A stretch of DNA of 64,000 nt. Source: Heterodera schachtii (lineage: Eukaryota; Nematoda; Chromadorea; Rhabditida; Heteroderidae). The stretch covers positions 327,743-391,742 of the forward strand of contig SIJG01000075.1 of assembly GCA_023374025.1 (NCBI GenBank), read 5' to 3'. The position numbers were made by a program, and so were the translations under genes. Positions 35,639 through 47,648 of the stretch are shown piece by piece (the first letter of the stretch is position 1; every line of letters starts with the position of its first letter). Below the pieces are notes generated by a model, which was not told the DNA's origin, ran no database searches, and saw nothing but the letters and a program-made list of their open reading frames with translations.

Positions 35639-38600
35639 TTAATGTCCATTCGTTTTGTTGTTCTGATTCTCACGCTTTCGTGCATAGAATTCAACGCAAA
35701 CAATGAAAACCTTAAATAATAATAAAAATTAAAAAAATAATTTAATTTTAAAAAATCACCGAAAAAAGTAGGCCCATTGAGAGAATGACGAACAGGCCGG
35801 AAACGTTGTGCAAATTCAGCGAAATGCGCTGCTGCTTCACCGACGAACCAACGCCATGGCATGAGGCACCCCTGCAAATTTTGGAATTTTTTACGGCAAA
35901 AATTTTCTATCCCTCCGCATCACTTTGAGCGCCACCATTTTGTCTGAAATATTTAAATTAAAAAACAGCGAAAAAAATTTTCCCTACTTTTTTCATTGCG
36001 ATAATTCCGCGTTTTTGGTAGAGCAAAATTTGGCGCGAAATTCGATCAGTCCATTCCGAATCTGTGAGCAGAAAGGAATGATTAAAATTTGAAAATTTTT
36101 GCACCGTACTTTTTTGCAGTGCAATACCGTAACCCTTTGAGCCGAGCACACCGCCAATTTGTGTCAGATTACAATTCTGCTGCACTTCGTACTCCAGCGA
36201 GCTGGACTCCATCTGCAATACCAAAAAAAAATTAATTGTGTTGGCCCATAACTCAGTCGAGATACTCTAGATGCAAGGGCTTAGCCAGGGGGGCTAAAGC
36301 CTTGCCCCCAAAAAATCCAAAAAAGAAGAAATTCCTAAGAAAATCTTTTTTTTAAAGAAAAATTGGTTGGATTTCTGAGTTCAGCCCTCCCCCCCCCCCC
36401 CCCCCCACCTCCGCTGGCTATGCCCTTGTCTCGAAGGGTCAAATTGTGACTCTCGAGCCAACTCATTTCCCGACAAAATTTCTCCGGGAATTTCCTCCCA
36501 ATTTTCTCTCTCTCTCCCCGAAGGTGTCGGATGAGCAGCTATTGTGTTTGAATTTACCAAGTAGGCATATCGCTCACGCAGCACCTTCTCCACCCCCTCG
36601 CGATTGTTGCGCACAAAAACGTCGCCCATACGGCGCATGCGAGCCCACATTTTGGCATGCGCCTCAATCTTTGACTCCTGTCAAATAAATTAAAAAAACA
36701 ACTGACAACTGAGTTTCGCTAGGGGAAGGCCTCACCCTCGGGCAATCAAATTTTAATATTTTCAAATTTACTAAATTCTGATCAGAAAACTGTCAGAGAA
36801 CCGATCAGTAAAATTTCTTGGATCGGAAATATGCCAAAGTCGGATCAATTAGAATTATTTTGGCAAAATGTTTGTGCCTGAAAAAATTGCATGGTTGAGC
36901 CTCCGTTGATTGTGCCGTACGAAATGTCTGTTTGATTGGCCAAGTCATCAATGTTCCGGATGGGAATGTGCGGGCGCGACACGGTCAACACCGCCGCCAA
37001 ATTAGCGGTGTACGCGCTGGAAAAGAGGAAAAAGGGATCGCCCTAATTATGATGACATAAAATGAATTAAATTATTTACTTAGGATACAGTGAATGTTAA
37101 AATAAATTATTTTTAAAAAATAAAAATTTAATTTAATTAGTTTAAAGCAAAAATGTTGTGCTGCGTCGTGCGGGAATCGAACCCGCCCCTACTGCTTGGA
37201 AGGCAGCAATGCTACCACTGCACCAACGACGCACATGCTTTTGAGCGATCCTGATCATAACATAAATGCGCTTAACCATAATTGACCAAAAGAAAATAAA
37301 TTAATGACGTAATTAATTAGAAAATCCATAAAAAGGAAAAAATTTTAACTGCGTCGTGCGGGAATCGAACCCGCCCCTACTGCTTGGAAGGCAGCAATGC
37401 TACCACTGCACCAACGACGCACATGCTTATCACTATAAATTATTCCTTAAATGGTGAATTATATAACTAATGGTGTGCGCAAAATCAATCGCCTTAATTG
37501 ATCAATTATGTTTAATGCTTTGAAGATATGGTTGAAATGCTTTTCTATATTCATGTGCGTCGTTGGTGCAGTGGTAGCATTGCTGCCTTCCAAGCAGTAG
37601 GGGCGGGTTCGATTCCCGCACGACGCAGCTAATTTTTTTTAAATTTCCTCAAAATTTTTTTTTCATTTTTTGTACCTGACAATGACCAGCGTGAACACCC
37701 ACCAAGAACCGCCGAGCAATCAAAAATGAATTCTTAATGAAATTTATTTATTTGTGGATTAAAAAAAACCGCGTGGACACTGCCCGAGGGCCGAAATCGC
37801 AGCCACCCTTTAGCATTGTTGACATCACATACCTGCGGGTAGGAAGAAGAAAATAATACCTAGCCTAGCATATTGTGCAAAATTTTCAGTGAATTTTTTT
37901 TAAGCGGTGCCATTTTCAGAACGAGTGTTAACGCAAAATGCCAAAGTCATCAACGCCAATAATTGTGGGGGGGGGCCAAAATATGAAACAATATTTTCCA
38001 AATTTCAATACCAGTGGGACGGACTTTTTTTATGTGTTTGAATTAGAAGAGCCCGCAATTTCAAATTTGTGGATCTCGCTGCGGGATTGTAAATACAAAA
38101 TTTTTGAGGGTAAGCGATCCCGAGTGATTAATATCGCAAAATCCCTCAATTTCCTCACTCCCTAATGCCATGCCCCCGCCCCACAAAATTGTCGCTGTTT
38201 TTTTTTTCAAAACTTAACAATGGGACCTCTCCCCAGTGCCCCCCCCCCCCCCCAATAATTCACTCATCGGACCAAAGTGTGTTCCAAAAGCTGTAATTGT
38301 TGGACAGCTGAATGTGTGTTATGCTGCCTTTCTTTGATGCGCCACCAACAGCAGCAGCAGAAGAAGAAGAAGTTGGAGCAGTTGCAGCACTAACGGTGGA
38401 AAATTGGGCCGCCGGATGGGGCTGATGTGCGGTGCAGCAGGAAAAATTCAAATTCCATTCATATGGCGTTACGTTGGCCACAAGATACCTAATTTTTGAA
38501 AATCGGGGAGGGAGTTGGGATTTTTGAAAATTTGGAAAATTCGTCCCCGAATCGAATAATTTCACTAACATTCCAAAAGTGATGCCACAAATTGACAGCA

Positions 38601-41600
38601 AAATGCACAGCCAAATTTCCAAGGACAAAGGGTTTAGGAAGGAAAAAATGTCCTGGAAAATAATTGGATTTGCAGCAGAGGGGAGAAGGAATGGCTGGCA
38701 TACTGTACCGGTTGGTAATCTTCCGGGATACGGTACAGAATACTAATGCCCAGCGACAGGAAAGGTTTGGTGAAGTCGACCACTTCGGCACGCCGAAAAT
38801 TGGCCTTAAATGCCGTAGCAATTCGTTCATCTCCTTTCCCACAGTCAAAATTATTATTTTTTTAATATAAAAAATTTTTGAATAAATAAACGTATCATTT
38901 TAAATATTTGCACTTTACGAAGGTATATATGTACATAATATTCACTAATTCTCAGAATGATAGTAGTAATTTATCCAAAAATCTTGCCGGAACTGTTCAG
39001 CACAGTACCCACCGTGAACGGTGCCATCACCATGTCCGCCTCGCCCCTCAACAGTTCACCGATCATTCCGTCCCAACTGTTGTTACCGTTGTCTTTACCG
39101 TATTTGTTGTCCCGTACAACATGGATCTTCAATTTACAGAAATTTGTTTTTTGAAAATGCCGAAATATTTATATTTTTGACATGCCGTGTAGGTAAAGCC
39201 AAGATCTTGGGCCAACTCAGCCAACAAATCAATGCAAAAGCCTTAATCAAAATGAAAAGCACTTGCTAAGTATAAGAAGAAATGATTTAAAATAATCTAT
39301 TATTCTAAAGATTAATTTTGCCAATATTTTACAAAAAATGCCAAAAATGGGTAGAACCTTCGAATTTGGCATTTTGTTGTTCATGTACGTCTTGGTGGTT
39401 GTCATTGTGGTCAACGTTTGTCCTCAACATCACATAGGGCCGTTCCAAAATGGTTGTGACACGGAAACGGGGCTTCAACTCATTTGACACCTTTTGGGAA
39501 CGGAATTCAAAATAATTAAAATATTTAAAGCATTTTTCAAAATAAAAAAATATTATTTTTATTTTAAATTAAATTTTTATTGCTCACTTTCACATTGCGA
39601 CGCAGTTGAGCTCGCGAATTGTCGGACATGTTAAGAATCGGCGCGACAGCGGAGCTCTCCCAATAACCAATCTGAAATTGTATAAAACAAATTAAGACAA
39701 AAGTCATGACAAAATGACATTAATTATAGGCTTTGCTATGCCCCATTTAATAACCGAAAGACCCAATTACGGATTATGGGAAATTGAAACGACAAAATTA
39801 CAATTTTTGACCTTCCAATTGCCCTTAATTTGAATTTCTTTCGAAAATTAGCTGGCTGGTGTGATACTAGTCCATTAAATACTCTAAAGCACTCATTAAA
39901 AACGCTAATTAACCCCCCCCCCCCCGCCCCCGGAAGAGATTAAGCATAAAATCCCTTTATGTACATCGTCAATGTGGCCCGTGTAGCCGAGCAAGTTGAT
40001 GCGGAATGTGAAATTTGTGCTGCTAGCTCTATTGTTGTTGTAGCTGTTCAGCCTGTCCAACTGACCGCTAATGCCATGGATGTTGGCATTCTGTCGCAAT
40101 TGGCGCGCGATTTGAACCCCAAATTTGGACGGACGATGCGCGTGCTGACCGCTGGCGCACCGTGCCGCTGCCGCCCCAATTGAGCCGGAAATGTTGTTGT
40201 TGGGCATGGACCACTGACGCGCCATCAAATAAACCGCATCAAAGAGAAATGCCGCCTCGGACTAAGAGAGCGCCAGCAATTTCAGTCCCAATTAGTACCA
40301 ATAGAGGGGGAATGACCATTTTGAGTCCGCCACTGTTTGTAGTGGACGGGCCAACGGCGTTCACATGGGCCCGTATGTACTGCTTGAACTCGTCAAAGTC
40401 CGGCAATTGTTTGTTGGCAGAAAATGATGGAGACAGCAGGTGTGTGTCCTTAATAATTAACGGTGATTCCATGTACTTATCTTAAAAAAATATATTTGAA
40501 ATTTTGGACTGAACACTCAAGACTCTCGAGTCATGAAACGAGAACCGAACTCTTGAAACAATTGTGGTAGAAAAAGGCACCACCGGGTCCAAGCCCACAA
40601 AATGCGCATGGTTGTGCCGGAACAGCTCCATGTCCATGTGCCGCATGTCCAACGAGGTGGTCAAGAACCAATGCTTCAGCTCCACCAAGCCCACTTTGAG
40701 CGCCTAAAGCGTGAAGGGGGGAGGGGACGGATGCCAAAATTTGAATTTTCAAAATTTAAATTCGGTGTACTGCTAGCAAAAATTGATGCGTGTCCTGCGG
40801 GTCCATGTCCAACAGCAGGCGACTGAACTCACTGCACTGGCCTTGCTGGTGCCGATTTGTTACTTCTTTTATATAATACAATATATGAAACGGCATTTTT
40901 CGGTTCTGCCGGCCCTCTCCCCTCCCAAAACGCTGATCAAAAAGCGGATTTCAAAATACAAAATCTAGGCTTTTTCTATGATTTTTATTATTTGATAATT
41001 TTGTCTATGCCTGTTTATCTTCAATTGGAAAACTCAGAATTTATCCTCTGAATTCCGTCCCACAGTCACCGTCAGCAGTTGGGTATTTCTCCTTTATTCA
41101 AATCAGGCATTTTCCTTTTTATGCCTTGAGGGGTAATCCGATTCATTTATAAATATGCCAGATTTATGGCCCATTGTCAATTTGTTTTTTTTAACCCAAA
41201 ATGACATGGCCAGCACAATTACCTCCACAGTCCTCCAACTCCTTGACCAGTTTTGCGGCGCTCAAAAAGTCGCCATGCTCAATGTTGACAAGATGAAAGC
41301 GGATGGAGGCCAACGCATCGCTCTCCCAAAAAATGGCCAAGCGTCGAATCCCTGTCCAATTTTTGGGGGACATTCAAAAGCATAAATGCCAATTTTTTAA
41401 AATAAGCCTCGGAGTTCCCCCCCCCCCCCCCTAAGAAGGGGTAAAATTTTCAAATAAAACAGAATTTGAAAGAAACTTGCCTCCCCTAAAATTTATAATT
41501 TTTTCAAAATTTTCTCCATTGGTCTATAATAGTTGTAAATGAATGAATGGTGTGGTGATTTGTCCCCCGTTTGTTTTCACTTTCGGGCTGTCGGTAGACA

Positions 41601-43108
41601 ACAATCACTCGGCTCCATCGCCAATATTTGATCAGATCAATGATCGCTTCAAACAGTTGCGTGTGCGGGAACATTTCAATGTGCACAATCTCCTCTTCTT
41701 TAAACAGAGAGACGAAAAGTAATGAGTTTTTATTTGTGATACTGTATCATCAAAGGCATTTACAGTACTCAGAAGCAAAGTTTTTGAAGGAAAGGAAAAA
41801 GCGAATTGGCATAGTCATGAGAAAAAGTGATCAGCGGGGGATTTCACATTATCGATTGATTAGCAGGAAATCCCTTCCTATCGGTTTATCAGCAGGAAGT
41901 CCCTCCCTATCGAATAAGTGTTTGGGTAATTACAGGATAAAATTGGTCATGAACTGAGGAATATTATCCCTGTAAGTTTTCGTGCGGTTTTCTGATCATT
42001 TTCTTGGAAACGTATTGAGCGACAAAAAAGCATTAATTTTTACACCTGCTGCTGTTTGTCGCACAGATTCAGCTCCGTTTCCACCCGCATCGGCATTTGC
42101 TTTGATCAAATTGCCATCGGATGGGTTGAGGAAATGATGTGCCAACGGGTCGATCAGCGAAAAGAATGGCACCTTCAGCTTGGCACTCAGATCGGCAAGC
42201 AGTTCGGACTGGTGCAAATGCGCGGGTCCGATCAGTGCGTGCACGTCGCGTTCATTGATCAGACGGCATGCTATTAATGATTAATTAAAATTTAATTGGG
42301 TAATTAAAACCTAAGTGATCAGTGTGAATGGATCAAAAAGAAAAATTCTGAAATTCGGTGGCCTAAAAAGCGGAAATTGAAACTCCAGGGTTGGAAACAC
42401 AAAAATGGCGAAATTTTTTGATTTTTGGTTATATTTCTACAATAAAAAAGTGCCGCAAAAGTATTACCCTTCTCCAATAGCTCATAGTAATCATCCGGGT
42501 CCTCCAAAATCTCCATATATCCAATCACAGTGCCAATTCCGCCGTCATTTTCATTATTTTTGTTGGCATTCGCAGCCGACGGCACCAACAAAAAGTTGTT
42601 GTGATGTTCATGCAACCAATGCAAACTGTAGTTGAACGCAGCAACCAAATGGGCGTCTTCTTTTGCGCGAAAAACAGCGCCTGAGGGACGCAGATGTTTT
42701 TTTTTGCCATGCAAAAAATTATGAGGACTTGGGGTAAGAAGTGCCAAGGTTGGTCTGGGCCCAAATTGGGGATTGTGGAGGGATGGGATAAGTTGGGGAT
42801 TGAATGAGATGATGGGTCGAGGTTGGACTGGGGATAATTGAGGATTGGAGGAGGATGATGAGTCGGAAAAAATTGAAATTATCGTAGGCCATAGACCCAA
42901 AAATAGTCGGGCTTTTGAGGCAGGTGTTCCCTAAAATTCGGGGGTTCGGCATGGATACCGTACCGACGATGCCTTGGATTTATTTTAACTGTACAATTTT
43001 ATTTTTGACTGTACCAATTCGCAAATTTTGTTGCTGTTCACTGAATTCAACTTTCGCTGATGTTAAATGAAGAATTGTGAAAATGGATAACAGAATTGTG
43101 TGAAGCAT
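35639..43108 (-). CDS. Ionotropic glutamate receptor subunit, AMPA/kainate class
   Basis: Postsynaptic glutamate-gated channel. Exons in transcript order: 43015-43108, 42468-42680, 42046-42270, 41581-41697, 41223-41351, 40771-40841, 40584-40703, 40317-40475, 39965-40261, 39588-39671, 39358-39490, 39186-39241, 39013-39126, 38709-38804, 38570-38652, 38273-38488, 37770-37832, 37676-37720 (start uncertain), 36878-37016, 36558-36677, 36110-36212, 35988-36061, 35924-35943, 35760-35871, 35639-35710; about 984 residues. Signal peptide [18 protein letters not shown]; amino-terminal domain ([25 protein letters not shown]); ligand-binding part 1 ([25 protein letters not shown] with the binding Arg); M1 [16 protein letters not shown]; pore [11 protein letters not shown]3 [13 protein letters not shown]; part 2 with [24 protein letters not shown]4 [15 protein letters not shown]. 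Two donors are GC (after 39186 and 36878). About 20 residues expected between exons 9 and 10 were not located. Confidence 0.9.
37162..37232 (-). tRNA. tRNA-Gly (UCC)
   Basis: 71 nt on the minus strand. Acceptor stem GCGTCGT pairs with ACGACGC, discriminator A; D arm TGGTGCAGTGGTAGCA, anticodon loop CTTCCAA (anticodon UCC), T arm GGGCGGGTTCGATTCCCGC. Lies in an intron of the glutamate receptor gene, same strand as the host. Confidence 0.96.
37350..37420 (-). tRNA. tRNA-Gly (UCC), second copy
   Basis: Identical in sequence to the copy at 37162-37232, same strand, 117 bp away. Anticodon loop CTTCCAA; complete acceptor stem. Same host intron. Confidence 0.96.
37557..37627 (+). tRNA. tRNA-Gly (UCC), third copy, opposite strand
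   Basis: Identical to the other two but inverted, so transcribed against the host gene. It ends 48 bp from the exon at 37676 and is followed by a T run (AATTTTTTTT) suited to polymerase III termination. Confidence 0.96.
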
Positions 43109-43396
43109 TTGCTTAAATGGCTAATAAAATATAATTTAATTTTTGCTAACAAATTAATTTCGCGCACCGATTTTTTCTCTCGTAAATTTGCCAATCAATT
43201 TTTCGCACAAATTCGTAATTTAAAAAAAGTTGGCTTCATTCGATAGCCCCTAATAAGCGTTCTCTATTTGCTCTTTAAAAATTTGATTCGTTTTCAAAAA
43301 AAAATTACCAAAAATTCCAAAAAATATGAAAAAAGTAGGCAATTTTTGTCTAAAAATACCCAACTTAGCGGATTTACAAAATGATCTAGGCCTCAC

Positions 43397-43590
43397 AAAT
43401 ATTGATTGAATTCTTTCGATTTCAGTGGAAATTATTTTCTTGGCCCTAAAGCATTGCCCGGCCAAAATAACGACGAATTCCCTGGGGGGCAGGGATGGCA
43501 AATCTTTGGCGCTGTCCTTCGGCAAAATGCGATTATCGCGCGCCCCACACAAAAAGCGGCATTTTTTTTTTGCTCTCAATGCTTCTGTTG
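43397..43590 (-). other. Possible isolated exon or gene fragment
   Basis: A GC-richer open stretch on the minus strand reads KKCRFLCGARDNRILPKD...PPREFVVILAGQCFRAKK... and ends at a plausible donor (TTT then GTGAGG at 43396). It lies upstream of the glutamate receptor start codon but does not resemble a receptor N-terminus. No partner exon was found. It could be a 5' untranslated exon, part of an unrelated gene or a remnant. Confidence 0.25.
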
Positions 43591-43873
43591 CTAACAAAAT
43601 TTACTTCTTCTTAACCAAACACACTTTATTGAATGGCGTTAAAATTCAAAAATTTTAAAGAAATTGTAAAATTAAAATGCCACAAAAATTTGTAAAACTT
43701 TTTAAACGCTGTAACTTTTATTTATTTTTAAAATTAAATTTGGTTGAACAAGAAAAAATCGGCATTAAACAGCAATATTTCAATTCATAGAATTTTAAAA
43801 AAAATTATAATAATGAAAATTTTTAAGCCTGAATAAAATTTCATAAAAAATTTTGAGGGCTCTCCGATTTTTT

Positions 43874-44731
43874 TCATCCGCAGAAAAGATGGTTGGAACA
43901 GGCGACTTTGAAGCGTGAAAACATCCGCGGTTGCAACGAGTTGTCCACCTTGATTTCCATCTCACCGCCAGCGCCGTCAATTCTGGCTTTGGACTAAAAA
44001 ATAATAAAAAATGTTTAAAATTTAATTTTAATTTAATTTACAATCGAAATTAGAGACCCGCGCGGGATTTTGCGGGATGCTAGTCCTCAATCCTATATTT
44101 TTTGGAAATTGCGGGATTAGGGATACCGTCCCGAAAATTTTTTGAATTCGAGTCCCGCCAGCGAAATGCGTAAATTTGAAATTTCCGGTCTCTATTCTAT
44201 CAGGCCCCTGGTAATCCGTCCATTTCTAATTCAAAATTTGTGTTCATACCGCCTTGGCCAATTGCCATTGTCCGTTCGGGTCGCGCTGGAAGGTGTTCAG
44301 TTGCCAATCCGCGGTTCCACAATTATTGCCTTTTAGCTGAATAATAATATGTAATGATTGAGACGGTAATTAATTAAAAATAAAGCTATCTAATTAGTGG
44401 GCAATAATTGAGACGGTAATTTTAAAAAATTAATCCCATTTTTACAATGACGCGCGAAGTTCCCGGACCTTCGAAGATTAACTGCTCCACCTGTTGTCCA
44501 TGGGGTACCTTAAAGGGGTAAAAAAACTCAAAAAATTTATTTTGAAAATCCTGGGACCTCAATTTTGAACAGAAATGGCGTTTTCGTCTCCGAAATCACA
44601 TTGGCCAGAATTTCACAATATGTCATGGGAGGCGGCGGCGGAGGCGGCGGTTGTGGCGCCACCTGCTCAAATGGGGCCAGCAAAAGGAGGAACAGCAGGG
44701 AAAGAACAGTCATGGCAATTAGTAATAGCAT
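43874..44731 (-). CDS. Small secreted four-cysteine protein (paralogue 1)
   Basis: Exons 44558-44731, 44446-44508, 44250-44336 and 43874-43993, all phase 0 GT-AG; 147 residues. Signal peptide MLLLIAMTVLSLLFLLLLAP, then a proline run (QPPPPPPPP) and the mature part: YCEILANVISETKTPFLFKIE, VPHGQQVEQLIFEGPG, LKGNNCGTADWQLNTFQRDP, GQWQLAKA, SKARIDGAGGEMEIKV and a C-terminus with VACSNHLFCG. Four cysteines are conserved with the neighbour at 45301, suggesting two disulfides. No family recognised. Secretion is inferred from the leader; an extracellular or effector role would be speculation. Confidence 0.75.
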
Positions 44732-45300
44732 TTGAAATTCTAATTAAATTTAAAATTTCTAAATAAAATATATTTTGGGAAATAAAATTTTTGAAAAATT
44801 AATTTTAAGGCCATGATGTAAATTTCGAATCCGAAATTCTGTTTTATTTAAACTCCGATTGGACTCATAAAGTGCAGTTGAACTCTTTTAGATGCAAAGA
44901 TTAACCACTCTAAGGTAATTAAAAATTATCTAATTACTTCCCGAAAGACCAATTAATCATTTTGTCAGAAGTGTAATCCGTGCGCCAAAATATGCCCCAG
45001 AAAAGCGAGGGGATGAAACAGTTGAGAATAATTGGGGATATTGAAATGAAATGAGATTAAAATAGGTTAATGTGCTTCGATTAAAAAAAAATAGATAAAA
45101 AAATCGAGTTTTTTTTCATATTTAAAATTTATTTGAATTTAATAAAACAAAGTAAAATTGGCAAAATTAGTTATGAGTTAAATAATTTGACTTTTATTCC
45201 TGCACGAATAGCATAGCATTTTTAAAGAAAAATACAAATGAAATCAAATTTAAATAATTAATTACAAAAATAATTATACTAAAAGATTTTGATTTTCTTT
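44732..45300. other. Spacer between the two secreted genes
   Basis: AT-rich, no gene seen. Upstream region of paralogue 1 and downstream of paralogue 2; no conserved promoter motif was identified. Confidence 0.6.
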
Positions 45301-46422
45301 CTATCCCCATGTCATTAGTCCATCGCCGCCGGCATTGCCCGACAATGGGCCGCCTCCGCAAATGGCACTTTCCGAGCACGACACGGCAAGACGGCCGGCA
45401 ACGCGCGGCTGCAACGCGTCCTCCACCTTCAGCGTCATTTGGCCACCCGCGCCGTCCAATTTGGCCTTGCTCTGAAACGGGAGAAAACAAAACAATGAAA
45501 GCGGCATAAATATGGATGGTTAATTAGGGAATTTTGACTCAAGAAATTCTTGGAATAACACTCATTTTCATGGATTCAAGCGGTTATCTCTCGTGGATCT
45601 GTCAAATCCACAGGAAAACGGCACTGTGAGAGATTTACAGATTAATTTTGGCCCAATGAAGATGAATTCGGGTATTTAAATTCTAAATCCATCGGCTTTC
45701 TACTGAATATCATCCGAATTACCAAAATGCCTCAGGGATTAAAGTGAAACGAAAAAAAAGTCGAATTTTAAATAAAATGACATTCGATAAACAGTGAAAT
45801 TTATAAGAAAAATTTCGATAAATTTACCTCCTTCGCCAATTGCCACTGGCCATTTTCATCTCTTCTGTGTAAAGACAAAATTTTGCAACAAAAAATTGAA
45901 TTAAATTAAAATGGCACCTAAAAGTGTTCAATTGCCAATGTTTGCTTGCACAATTATTGCCCTTTAACTAAAAAAATATTATTTAATTTGATTAATTATT
46001 TTTATATTTAAATATATAATTAATGTTTGCTTACAATGACATTTTTGGCTCCCGGCTCTTCGAAAACCATTTTTTCTGTCTGTTGTCCATCGGGAAGCTT
46101 AAAAATGGTGGAATATTTAAAATTTAAAATAAGATTTTATTGAATATTTGAATTTAATTTTTAATTTTTCGTTGTTATATTAAAAGTACTGATTCATAAT
46201 TATAATTTTAATACAATAATTAAATTTTTAAAAATATGGTAGCAAAATTTCAATTTTCTTTTTTGCGTCTTTCACCTCAATGCTAATCATAAATGGCGTT
46301 TTGGTATTCGAGACGACATTTGCCAAAATTTCGCAAAAAGGTGCCGCGTGTGAGAATTTTATGCCGTACATATTGAAGAAAAGAATGGAAAAAATTGAAA
46401 AAAAGAAAATGGCACCGAACAT
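45301..46422 (-). CDS. Small secreted four-cysteine protein (paralogue 2)
   Basis: Exons 46276-46422, 46035-46097, 45918-45967, 45828-45864 and 45301-45471; GT-AG and in phase, 155 residues. Signal peptide MFGAIFFFSIFSILFFNMYG ending near SHA-A. The mature part parallels paralogue 1: FCEILANVVSNTKTPFMISIE, LPDGQQTEKMVFEEPG, LKGNNCASKHWQLNTF, RRDENGQWQLAKE, SKAKLDGAGGQMTLKVEDAL, VSCSESAICGGG, with a Gly-rich end GNAGGDGLMTWG. The second exon is 63 bp in both genes; the third exon of paralogue 1 is split here by an extra intron after LNTF. First in-frame ATG used. Pieces of its last exon recur at 16861, 25785 and 58622. Confidence 0.75.
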
Positions 46423-47648
46423 TTCAGTCACAATTAAAAAAAAACTAAATATATTTAAAAAAGAGAAAAATGGAAATACAATTAAAGAATGATTTTTGGA
46501 ATTTTCAATTAATTTCACCAGATTTTTTCTTGAAAATTTAAAAATATTAATTAAACATAGCCAATTTAAAACATTGAAGCAAAGGATTTTAATAATTTTT
46601 TCGCTTAATTTCTTTTATTCTATGGTTAATTACGAAGATAACTGACCAATCAAACAAATATTTGTAATTAGAGCAATGACCTAATTATGTCGCAAAATTA
46701 AGTGACAGCATAAAATGATAAAAAATTGAAAACACAAAAAAATTTGCAATTTATTTCACAATTAATTGAGCGCCGAGACAATTTTTGGTTTCAATTCATT
46801 TCAGTGAAAAAATGCCTTCTTTTTTAAACTGATACATATTCAAAAAGATTATTTATGAATTCATTTTTAGTTATTCATTCATAATTCCTAACAATAAAAA
46901 CCCACAATAATTTGATAAATTTAGCCGTTTGGGCGGATAACCGTGACTCAAAAGCAAAACCATAGATATCCCCAGTCTTTTATTGTGACGAAACAAAAAC
47001 AATTCCATTTTAAATTAAAACAACAAATTTTTCGTGAAAATATTATCATTATTGAAATGTTAGCTGATTTACAGTATGCAAAGCATACAGTACACTCAAA
47101 AGTTAACTGATTAAAGGCATTATATAATGGTAAAAAATGTATGTCAACTTGATCAGATCACTCCTTCATGGTGATCCTATAACACGTTCCTGAACAGAAA
47201 ATGGCAGTCCGGAAAAGTTGAAGATCTCAATGTTCCATTCGTTCACTGCAAAAATTTTTCCCATTTTTGGGTTCCTATAAATTTGTCCCTCAATTCTTCA
47301 GCAATGGACTAATTAAATATTAATCCATCCACTCCATCACAGTTTTGTAATAGGAGATAATCCACAAACGATTTTGCAGAGATTAGGTGTTCTAATTCTG
47401 TTATTATCGGCTGCTGAAGTCCAATTTCCGGGCACCCAAAAATGGTAAAAAAAATTTACAGTGGGAAATTGGCATATTTGGGCCTCGAATTTTTCAGGAA
47501 CATTTCATAACCCCCTCATTCAAAAATGATTTGTAGAGAATTTTGTGCTCTTTTCAGTGGTTCATTTTCAGGAATTCGACCAGGCTTCTTCTTGTAATTT
47601 TGTCAGAATTTTCCCAACTTCTGTCATTTTCGGGGGTTCAGATAATTA
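46423..47648. other. Duplicated intergenic sequence; no gene seen
   Basis: 46540-46740 resembles 20150-20380 and 22970-23050 (GACCTAATTATGTCGC motif). 47040-47560 is the F-box-unit 3' flank, including CAGTATGCAAAGCATACAGTA and GATCACTCCTTCATGGTGATC. Confidence 0.5.

Noticed and set aside
38664..39269. Plus-strand open frames across the ligand-binding domain
   Set aside because: Antisense shadows of the glutamate receptor exons, which have matching splice sites and motifs on the minus strand.
42681..42900. Extension of receptor exon 2 into an upstream Pro/Ser-rich frame
   Set aside because: The true junction is the CCTCAG acceptor at 42681; joining to the signal-peptide exon at 43015 restores the expected RIG|AVF receptor start, so the frame upstream is intron 1.
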